Below, in pieces: positions 1-5,336 of a stretch of 6,613 nt of DNA. This DNA is from an uncultured Actinomycetes bacterium. Its GTDB lineage: Bacteria > Actinomycetota > Thermoleophilia > Solirubrobacterales > Solirubrobacteraceae. Each line of letters opens with the position of its first letter. The stretch's first letter is position 1. Position numbers and translations under genes: made by a program. A model generated the notes under the pieces. That model was not told the DNA's origin. It saw only the letters and a program-made list of their open reading frames with translations, and did not search any database. The stretch covers positions 1 to 6,613 of the forward strand of contig CALAQT010000003.1 of the NCBI GenBank assembly GCA_937888775.1. Reading direction: 5' to 3'.

Positions 1-890
1 TGGATCTCGCTGCCGACCCCGTGGCCGAGCCCGTGACCGAAGTGCTCGCCGTGCCCGGCGGCCTCGATCATCGCCCGCGCCACCGCATCGACGTCGCGCC
101 CGCCGGCGCCGGCCTTGACCGCCTGCACCCCGGCCAGCTCGGCCTCGAGCACCAGCTCATAGACCTCGCGGGCCTCCGGGCCCGGCTCGCCGGTGGCGAT
201 CGTGCGCGTGCAGTCAGAGCAGTAGCCGTCGACCTCAGCGCCCCAGTCGATCACGACCAGCTCGCCACGGCCGATCTCGACGTCACGGGGCTGGGCGTGT
301 GGCAGCGCGCCGTGCGGGCCGGCGGCGACGATCGAGTCAAACGCGGCGCGCTGGGCACCGTGCTCGCGCATCGCGGCCTCCAGCGCCAGCGCCACCTCAC
401 GTTCGGTGCGCCCGGCGATCCCCTGGGTCAGCAGCTGTTCAAAGGCGGCGTCGGCGGTCGCACTGGCCGCGCGGATGCGCTCGATCTCGTCAGGCTCCTT
501 GACCGCGCGCAGCTGCTCAACTAGCCCACCGGCGGCACTCAGCGATACGCGCTCCGGGAGCAGCTCGCACAGGCGGGCGTGCTGGCGAACGGTCATGTGG
601 GTGTCCTCGAAGCCCAGTCTGAGTTTGCCGGGCGGCAGCACGCCGTTGAGTGCGTCAAGCAGCTCGAGCTGGTCATGGCGCTGCTCAAAAGAGCCGTCGA
701 CCTCGGTCCGGGCCTGCTGGATGTAGCGGAAATCGGTGACGAAGGCACGCGTCTTCTCGCCGATCAGGGCAAGCCCGTTGCTGCCCGTATAGCCGGTCAG
801 ATAGCGGACGTTGACCAGCGCCGTGACGAGCAGCACGTCGATCTCAGCCTCGGCGAAGCGCTCGATCAGTCGTTCGGCGCGGTGGCTCAT
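1..890 (-). CDS. pepP: Xaa-Pro aminopeptidase / dipeptidase (peptidase family M24), C-terminus outside window
   Basis: A metal-dependent cytosolic exopeptidase that would cleave the bond before a proline in peptides. The frame opens with ATG at 890 and stays open for 296 codons to the window edge, so only the end is missing. Residues 1-125 form the creatinase-like N-terminal domain (VRYLTGYTGSNG at 28-39). Residues from about 130 form the pita-bread catalytic domain. Visible catalytic residues are His198 (LPHAQP), metal ligands Asp215 (VIDWGAE) and Asp226 (YCSDCTRT), and His286/His290 in FGHGLGHGVG. The two distal Glu ligands of the family would lie beyond the edge. The ATG overlaps the aroQ stop as ATGA, and a strong Shine-Dalgarno sits 8 bases upstream, so the start is secure. 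In related actinobacteria an M24 peptidase here is often followed by efp, which cannot be seen. Prolidase versus aminopeptidase P specificity cannot be settled from sequence, so the symbol is by family. Confidence 0.93.
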   Translation of the reverse strand, partial: MSHRAERLIERFAEAEIDVLLVTALVNVRYLTGYTGSNGLALIGEKTRAFVTDFRYIQQARTEVDGSFEQRHDQLELLDALNGVLPPGKLRLGFEDTHMTVRQHARLCELLPERVSLSAAGGLVEQLRAVKEPDEIERIRAASATADAAFEQLLTQGIAGRTEREVALALEAAMREHGAQRAAFDSIVAAGPHGALPHAQPRDVEIGRGELVVIDWGAEVDGYCSDCTRTIATGEPGPEAREVYELVLEAELAGVQAVKAGAGGRDVDAVARAMIEAAGHGEHFGHGLGHGVGSEI

Positions 891-1327
891 GCGGAGAACT
901 CCTTCTGTAGGCATTGCAGCGCTTCACGGTAGCCGTCCGGGCCCTTGCCGGCGATCCGCGCGAAGCACAGCTCGGCGATCACCGACTCCCGGCGCCACCC
1001 CTCGCGCGAGTCGACGTCGGATAGGTGGACCTCCACCGCCGGCAGGCCGGTCAGCTCAAGCGCGTCGCGGATCGCGTAGGAGTAGTGCGTCCAGGCTCCG
1101 GGGTTGATCAGGATCCCATCGGCCATCCCGGCGAGCAGGTGCAGGTGCTCGACGAACTGGCCCTCGTGGTTTGAGTGAAAGAAGCGCGTCTCCAAGCCCA
1201 GCTCGGCGGCGGCGTCGGAGATCTGACGCTCCAGCTCGTCGAGCGTCAGGCTGCCGTAATGGTCTGGGTCGCGGCGGCCGAGTTGGTCGAGGTTGACCCC
1301 GTGCATGACTTCGACGCGCGTGCGCAT
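887..1327 (-). CDS. aroQ: 3-dehydroquinate dehydratase, type II
   Basis: Converts 3-dehydroquinate to 3-dehydroshikimate (step 3 of the shikimate pathway) by the type II anti-elimination mechanism, as a cytosolic dodecamer in known members. The 146 residues match the family length. Active-site residues align without gaps to the remembered Mycobacterium tuberculosis enzyme numbering: Asn12, Arg19, Tyr24 (catalytic base, in PDHYG), Asn75, His81 (NPGAWTH), Glu99 and His101 (VEVHLSDV), Arg108 and Arg112. The usual NGPNL strand motif reads HGVNL here, and RREP reads RRDP, so this is a divergent but apparently functional member. The ATG lies 4 bases after the aroK-aroB stop with only a weak Shine-Dalgarno, suggesting translational coupling. 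The TGA overlaps the next gene's ATG. Very confident in family and function. Confidence 0.95.
   Translation of the reverse strand: MRTRVEVMHGVNLDQLGRRDPDHYGSLTLDELERQISDAAAELGLETRFFHSNHEGQFVEHLHLLAGMADGILINPGAWTHYSYAIRDALELTGLPAVEVHLSDVDSREGWRRESVIAELCFARIAGKGPDGYREALQCLQKEFSA
899..904 (-). promoter_or_regulatory. Ribosome binding site for the M24 peptidase
   Basis: On the minus strand AAGGAG lies 8 bases before the ATG at 890, inside the last codons of aroQ. It is one of only two strong Shine-Dalgarno sequences in the window and fixes the peptidase start. It implies that ribosomes can load independently as well as re-initiate through the ATGA overlap. Confidence 0.85.
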
Positions 1328-1331
1328 CGGC

Positions 1332-2894
1332 CTAGGGTGCCAGTTCTCTGACCGCGGCGATCAGCTCGCGTGAGGACACTACGCAGCCTGACCGCGGCTC
1401 GCCCGGCGCCGCCAGCAACACAAACGGCGTCGGCCGGTCGCCCAGGCGCTTCTTGTCCCGCGCGGTGGCCATCACCACGGCGTCGGGATCGACCCCGTCC
1501 AGCGTGGTCGGCAGCCCGCGGGCCGCCAGCAGCCCGGCGACCTCGGCGCGCAGCTCGTCGCGCTCGGACAACCTCAAGGCCGCCAGCAGCCCGAGCGCGA
1601 CGGCCTCGCCGTGGCGGTAGGTGGCGTACCCGGTCACGGTCTCAATCGCGTGCGCGACGGTGTGACCGAGGTTCAGCGTCTGGCGGACGCCGGAGTCACG
1701 CTCGTCCTGGGCGACGATCCGCAGCTTGGTGTGGGTACATGCGGTGATCACCTCGGGGTCGGCGGGGTCGGCGCCGGAGCGCACGCGCTCCCACAGCTCG
1801 CCGCCGGCGATCAGGGCGGTCTTGACGACCTCGGCGTATCCCGCCGCCAGCTCGGCCGCCGGCAGCGATCGCAGCGCGTCCACGTCGGCGATCACCGCCG
1901 ACGGCTGATGGAAGGCGCCGACGTAGTTCTTGGCCTCCGAGAGGTCGACGCCGGTCTTGCCGCCGTAGGCCGAGTCGACCTGGGCCACCAGCGTAGTCGG
2001 CACCTGGACGTAGCGCACTCCGCGCTGGTAGGTGGCCGCGCAGAAGCCGGCCAGGTCGCCGACGACACCGCCACCGAGCGCGACCACGACGTCCGCACGC
2101 GTCATGCCGGTCCGCGCCAGCTCGGTCCAGACGATCTCGGCGTGGGCGATCGTCTTTGACTGCTCGCCCGGCATGATCACGATCCGCCCGTCCAGCGGCG
2201 CCAGCGCGTCGCCATAGTGGCGCCCGGCGTTGCCGTCGGTGACCAGGAAGCGCCGCCCCGGCACCGAGGCCGGCCAGAAGCCTCCAGACAGCAGGCCCGG
2301 ACCGATGAAGGCGGGATAGTCGGCCGAGTCACTCGCGGCCCACAGCATCCGGGCCCCGGCGGGCAGCCCCTCCAGCGCCCCCAGGATCCGCGCCATCTGA
2401 TGCGCGCGTTCGGTTCCCACCACGACGTCGGCCAGCGATGCGTAGAGCGGCTCACGCGCCGTGTACAGGCGCTCGAACTCCGAGCGCTCCCCGGCCAGCG
2501 GTCGCCCGCTGCCCTCACAGCGGGCCCAGGCCGCCTCGACGTCCACGTCGATCCACACCACCAGATGACGCCCGAGCGCCGCACGCACCCGTGCTGAGGC
2601 CACCGCGCCGCCGCCGAGCGCCAGCACGTGGGTGTCAGGCGCGTCTAGCAACTCCAGCGTGACCCGCTCCTCGGCGGCCCTGAAGGCGCCCTCGCCGTCC
2701 TGGGCGAACACCTGCTCGATCGACTTGCCGAGGCGCTGCTCCAGCACCTGGTCGACGTCGAGCGCGTTGGCGTGCAGCAACTCGGCCGCGCCGCGGGCGG
2801 CGGTCGACTTGCCCGCGCCCATGAACCCGATCAGCACCACGACGCGCTGAGCCTCGCCGCGCGTGCCGGCCGCGAGTGTCACCCCCTGCGCCAT
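1332..2894 (-). CDS. aroKB: Bifunctional shikimate kinase / 3-dehydroquinate synthase
   Basis: One 520-residue chain joins two cytosolic shikimate-pathway enzymes. Residues about 17-180 are shikimate kinase (ATP + shikimate to shikimate 3-phosphate): Walker A GFMGAGKST at 23-31, shikimate-binding Asp46/Asp48, Arg72 in AFRAAEE, GGG at 94-96, lid Arg131 (RPLAG) and Arg147 (REPLY). Residues about 185-520 are dehydroquinate synthase (DAHP to 3-dehydroquinate, NAD and zinc dependent): GEQSKT at 243-248, GGGVVGD at 274-280, VDSAYGGKTGVD at 306-317, zinc ligands Glu355 (YAEVVK), His411 (NLGHT) and His428 (RHGEA), and DKKR at 480-483. Both halves keep their catalytic residues, so both should be active. 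The joining linker is short. Start: the ATG at 2894 overlaps aroC by 16 bases; an in-frame GTG at 2882 would give a 4-base GTGA overlap and a protein 4 residues shorter. AroK-AroB fusions are known in some actinobacteria. Confidence 0.95.
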   Translation of the reverse strand: MAQGVTLAAGTRGEAQRVVVLIGFMGAGKSTAARGAAELLHANALDVDQVLEQRLGKSIEQVFAQDGEGAFRAAEERVTLELLDAPDTHVLALGGGAVASARVRAALGRHLVVWIDVDVEAAWARCEGSGRPLAGERSEFERLYTAREPLYASLADVVVGTERAHQMARILGALEGLPAGARMLWAASDSADYPAFIGPGLLSGGFWPASVPGRRFLVTDGNAGRHYGDALAPLDGRIVIMPGEQSKTIAHAEIVWTELARTGMTRADVVVALGGGVVGDLAGFCAATYQRGVRYVQVPTTLVAQVDSAYGGKTGVDLSEAKNYVGAFHQPSAVIADVDALRSLPAAELAAGYAEVVKTALIAGGELWERVRSGADPADPEVITACTHTKLRIVAQDERDSGVRQTLNLGHTVAHAIETVTGYATYRHGEAVALGLLAALRLSERDELRAEVAGLLAARGLPTTLDGVDPDAVVMATARDKKRLGDRPTPFVLLAAPGEPRSGCVVSSRELIAAVRELAP

Positions 2895-4045
2895 CCGATC
2901 CGCCGCCGGTAGGCGCCCACCGCGGCGCGCACGTCATCGATGTGGTCGCCGCCGAACTTGCGCCGATAGGCGTCGGCGAGCACGAACGCGACCATCGCCT
3001 CCCCCACCACCGCCGCCGCCGGGACCGTGCACGAGTCAGTCCGTTCGCGCAGCGCCTGGGCGGGCTCATGGGTGGCGATGTCGACCGAGCGCAGCGGCTT
3101 GGTCAGCGTCGGCAGCGGCTTCATCGCGCCGCGGACGACCAGCGGCTCGCCGGTCGTCATCCCGCCCTCCAGGCCTCCGGCGCGGTTGGTATCTCGCCAG
3201 TAGCCGCGCTGCTCGTCGTAGAAGATCTCGTCGTGGGCTTGAGAACCGGGCAGCCCGGCGACCTCGATCCCGTCGCCGATCGAGACCGCCTTGATCGCCT
3301 GGATCGACAGGATCGCCTGGCCGAGCTGACCGTCCAGGCGCTCCTGCCAGGAGACGTGGGAGCCCAGACCGGGCACCAGCCCGAAGGCCAGCACCTCGAA
3401 CACGCCCCCGAGCGATTCGTTGGCCTTGCGCAGCCGGTCGATTTCGGCGACCATCGCCCGGCTCGCCTCCGGGTCCAGGCAGCGCACCGGCGACTCGTCG
3501 ACATGGTCGAAATCGCTCGGGCCAAGATCGCCCTGGTGGGGCGCGCTGACGCCGGTGATCTGGATCACGTGCGAGTGGACGCTCACCCCCAGCGCCCCAA
3601 GGAACGCCTTGGCGACGGCGCCGCCGGCGACCCGGGCGGCCGTCTCGCGGGCGCTGGCCCGCTCCAGCACGTCACGCACGTCGGTGAGGCCGTACTTCTG
3701 GGTCCCGACGAGATCGGCGTGGCCGGGGCGGGGCAGGTGGACCTCGGCGACTTCGGCCTCCACGGGCCACGGATTCATCCGCTCCTCCCAGTTGGCGTAG
3801 TCGCGGTTGACGACCTGCATGGCGATCGGGCCACCGAGCGTGCGCCCGTGCCGGACCCCGCCCGACAGCTCCACACGGTCGCGCTCGATCTTCATCCGCC
3901 CGCCGCGCCCATGCCCCAGCTGGCGGCGGGCCAGGTCGCGATCGAGCGCTTCGTGGTCGAGCACGAGTCCGGCCGGAAGCCCCTCGATGATGCAGGTCAG
4001 GCCGGGGCCGTGCGACTCGCCGGCGGTGGTCAGGTGCAGCGCCAT
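2879..4045 (-). CDS. aroC: Chorismate synthase
   Basis: Catalyses the last shikimate-pathway step, EPSP to chorismate, using reduced FMN in a homotetramer. The 388-residue length is normal for the family. Conserved blocks in order: GESHGPGL at 9-16 with invariant His12; GHGRGGRMKIERD at 44-56; SGGVRHGRTLGGPI at 61-74; PRPGHADL at 105-112 with the second invariant His109; ERASARETA at 128-136; AGGLEGGMTTGEP at 289-301; and RTDSCTVPA at 335-343 with the catalytic-region Asp337. No key residue is missing. The ATG at 4045 fits the family start (the first strand leads straight into GESHG) but has only a weak Shine-Dalgarno, 45 bases after the upstream small gene. The stop lies inside the start of aroK-aroB. 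It probably belongs to the same transcript as its neighbours. Confidence 0.97.
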   Translation of the reverse strand: MALHLTTAGESHGPGLTCIIEGLPAGLVLDHEALDRDLARRQLGHGRGGRMKIERDRVELSGGVRHGRTLGGPIAMQVVNRDYANWEERMNPWPVEAEVAEVHLPRPGHADLVGTQKYGLTDVRDVLERASARETAARVAGGAVAKAFLGALGVSVHSHVIQITGVSAPHQGDLGPSDFDHVDESPVRCLDPEASRAMVAEIDRLRKANESLGGVFEVLAFGLVPGLGSHVSWQERLDGQLGQAILSIQAIKAVSIGDGIEVAGLPGSQAHDEIFYDEQRGYWRDTNRAGGLEGGMTTGEPLVVRGAMKPLPTLTKPLRSVDIATHEPAQALRERTDSCTVPAAAVVGEAMVAFVLADAYRRKFGGDHIDDVRAAVGAYRRRIGWRRG

Positions 4046-4072
4046 CGGCTCTAGGTTACGGGCGGGCGGTCT

Positions 4073-4084
4073 GGCCCGAAGGCC
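4073..4084 (-). other. Short UUCG-loop hairpin in the 45-base gap before aroC
   Basis: On the minus strand the gap between the small CxxC gene and aroC contains GGCC-TTCG-GGCC, a 4-bp GC stem closed by the very stable C(UUCG)G tetraloop. It begins about 6 bases after the TAA of the small gene. No T-run follows, so it does not look like an intrinsic terminator. It could act as a 3' stabiliser or processing point between the two cistrons, or be a chance product of GC-rich sequence. Confidence 0.3.
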
Positions 4085-4090
4085 GGGCCC

Positions 4091-4291
4091 TTATTCCGGC
4101 GGCGCGACCGTGCCACCCTCGGCTGGGGACTCCTGTGGGTTTAGACCGGCGATCCGCTCCCCGGTGCCCTGGCACCAGGGACAGACGACTTCATGCGGCT
4201 CGCCTCCGAGCCCGGAGATCAAACGGCCCGTGGCGCGGCACGGGCGGCATGCGCTGGCCTCCGATCCGTTCTTGCTCTGCTCGCCGCTCAT
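4091..4291 (-). CDS. Small CxxC protein with one DnaJ-type zinc centre, function unknown
   Basis: A 66-residue protein I cannot name. It carries two CxxC motifs in DnaJ-like CxxCxGxG context: CRPCRATG (Cys15, Cys18) and CPWCQGTGE (Cys37, Cys40). They are separated by 18 residues, the spacing I recall between the two halves of zinc centre II of Escherichia coli DnaJ. The tails (1-12 and 50-66) are polar, with Pro and Glu, and look disordered. There is no J domain, signal peptide or membrane segment, so it is probably a cytosolic single zinc ribbon. The gene is supported by a near-perfect Shine-Dalgarno 7 bases before ATG, by a position collinear with the operon, and by both motifs lying in one frame. 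It lies 220 bases after aroE and 45 bases before aroC. A role in the shikimate pathway is not shown; it could be a zinc-binding, redox or protein-protein module. Confidence 0.8.
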   Translation of the reverse strand: MSGEQSKNGSEASACRPCRATGRLISGLGGEPHEVVCPWCQGTGERIAGLNPQESPAEGGTVAPPE

Positions 4292-4298
4292 CCTCGCA

Positions 4299-4304
4299 CC
4301 TCCT
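4299..4304 (-). promoter_or_regulatory. Strong ribosome binding site for the small CxxC protein
   Basis: Minus-strand AGGAGG (part of AGGAGGTG, 4304-4297) lies 7 bases before the ATG at 4291, an optimal match and spacing. It is the best Shine-Dalgarno in the window and the main reason for accepting this short gene and its start. The flanking CACC at 4320-4317 could pair with the GGTG end of the site. Confidence 0.85.
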
Positions 4305-4473
4305 GGCAGGTTTCCTGGTGCACCGGTCTCGAAATCCGTTTGCGCTCTGGCGGCGTCGAGCTTGCAGCCCGCTCGGCATCCTGCCTCGCCTGATCGGGCT
4401 GCGCTCGAGTCGTCCGGCTGACGCGCCTGACCATCAAAGGACTTCCGGAACGATGCACTGGCGGCGCACGATA

Positions 4474-4506
4474 GCGGGGCGCCGATCGGCGCTTGGTGCT
4501 CCCCGC
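4474..4506 (-). repeat. GC-rich palindrome / two-tier hairpin downstream of aroE
   Basis: GCGCCGATCGGCGC at 4479-4492 is a perfect 14-bp palindrome. As RNA it would form a 5-bp stem with a GATC loop. Flanking minus-strand GCGGG (4506-4502) can pair with CCCGC (4478-4474), giving an outer 5-bp stem with a 9-base one-sided bulge. It begins 6 bases past the aroE stop. There is no U-tract, so it is not a standard intrinsic terminator. A 3'-end stabiliser, a U-less terminator or a dyad operator are alternatives. Confidence 0.45.
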
Positions 4507-4511
4507 CGCAC

Positions 4512-5336
4512 TTACGCTCCGCGCGCCGCGGCCCGCATCTGCGCGACCGGTGCCGGGCGTCCGGTGAACAGCGTGAAGCTGAGCGCTCCCTGGCCCACCA
4601 GCAGCTCCAATCCGTCGACCGTCGCCACCGAGCGCGCCCGCGCCGCCCGGATCAGCTCGGTCTCGCCCGGGGCGTAGACGAGGTCGACCACGCAGCCGTA
4701 GCCGGTCAGGTCCACCGCGCCGACCGGCAGGGCGTCGAATGCCGGCGGGGAGCCCGCCAGGCCGACCGAGGTGCAGTTGACCAGCACGTCGGCCGGGCCG
4801 GCCGACGTGACCGGCGTGGCTCCCAGCTGCGCACACAGCGCCAGGGCGCGGTCGGCGCCCCGGTTCCAGACGCACACCCGCGCCGCGCCCGCGTCAAGCA
4901 GCGCCCAGACCACCGCGCGGGCGCTGCCGCCGGCGCCGAGCACCAGTGCGCTGCGCCCGGCGACTGGGAACGGCAGCGCCGCGATCAGGGCCGGGGCGTC
5001 GGTGTTCTCGGCGCTGATCGTGCCGTCGGGCGCGAACGTGAGGGTGTTGGCGGCGCCGATCGCCAGCGCGCGGGGGCTGCGCTCGTGCGCGAGCGCCAGT
5101 GCCGCCGGCTTGTGGGGGATCGTCACGTTGGCGCCGCGGAAGCCCGCCGGCCCCAGCGCCGCGGCCGTCTCTGACAGCAGGGTCGGCGCCACCGGCAGCA
5201 GCTGATAGCGCCAACCGGTCAGCCCGACGGCTTCAAGCGCAGCGTTTTGGATTGCCGGCGAGCGGCTGTGGGCCACCGGCCAGCCGAGCACGCCAAGCCG
5301 CGTGCGTGGCCCGGCGGCCGCCTTGTCACTCAGCAA
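4512..5336 (-). CDS. aroE: Shikimate dehydrogenase (NADP-dependent)
   Basis: Reduces 3-dehydroshikimate to shikimate in the cytosol (step 4). From the TTG at 5336 it is 274 residues, the usual length. In that numbering: substrate-binding Ser24 and Ser26 (HSRSP), catalytic Lys76 (NVTIPHK), Asn97 (GAANT), catalytic Asp113 (ENTDA), dinucleotide loop GAGGSARA at 134-141, NR at 158-159 (NADP-type phosphate contact), Tyr221 (VYAP) and Gln249 (VGQGA). The start is uncertain. A GTG at 5411 keeps the frame open and would add 25 residues lying wholly within the mltG coding region. TTG at 5336 gives a 7-base overlap with mltG, and CTG at 5333 a 4-base CTGA overlap. None has a clear Shine-Dalgarno, so coupling to mltG termination is likely. 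TTG is preferred because family members start shortly before the LGVLGWPV strand. Confidence 0.93.
   Translation of the reverse strand: MLSDKAAAGPRTRLGVLGWPVAHSRSPAIQNAALEAVGLTGWRYQLLPVAPTLLSETAAALGPAGFRGANVTIPHKPAALALAHERSPRALAIGAANTLTFAPDGTISAENTDAPALIAALPFPVAGRSALVLGAGGSARAVVWALLDAGAARVCVWNRGADRALALCAQLGATPVTSAGPADVLVNCTSVGLAGSPPAFDALPVGAVDLTGYGCVVDLVYAPGETELIRAARARSVATVDGLELLVGQGALSFTLFTGRPAPVAQMRAAARGA

Larger units (their letters stand above)
4292..4511 (-). other. 220-bp gap between aroE and the small CxxC gene
   Basis: The only sizeable noncoding stretch in the window. It holds a 14-bp palindrome near the aroE end and the ribosome binding site of the next gene at the other end. The middle shows no convincing coding frame with a start signal, no tRNA and no T-run terminator. 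Weak promoter-like hexamers occur (TTGATG near 4436; TATCGT just past the palindrome), but none has a properly spaced partner. An internal promoter or a 5' leader for the downstream aro genes is plausible by position only. Confidence 0.5.

Noticed and set aside
21..524. A 167-codon plus-strand open frame near the left edge
   Set aside because: The minus strand here encodes the M24 peptidase with its metal-binding motifs in frame through to the edge. The plus-strand frame is low-complexity shadow sequence.
2876..4054. A 392-codon open frame on the plus strand covering almost exactly the aroC region
   Set aside because: It is antisense to a fully conserved chorismate synthase. Its translation is rich in Arg, Asp, His, Gly and Ala with no recognisable motif, as expected when GC-rich third positions suppress stops on the opposite strand.
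4314..4345. tRNA-like 3' end on the minus strand (TTCGAGACC followed by GCACCA)
   Set aside because: The T-arm can form only three base pairs, no matching 5' acceptor strand lies about 70 bases upstream, and no D or anticodon arm is visible.
4191..4379. A 62-codon minus-strand frame overlapping the small CxxC gene
   Set aside because: It has no Shine-Dalgarno and no conserved features, and it competes with the frame that has an optimal ribosome binding site and paired CxxC motifs.
4430..4475. Promoter-like hexamers TATCGT and TTGATG in the aroE-small gene gap
   Set aside because: Neither has a partner hexamer at 16-18 bases, and matches this poor are expected by chance.
4288..4875. A 195-codon minus-strand frame running from within aroE across the noncoding gap
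   Set aside because: It is out of frame with aroE and its translation is Arg/Gly/Pro-rich without motifs. The aroE frame carries all catalytic residues.
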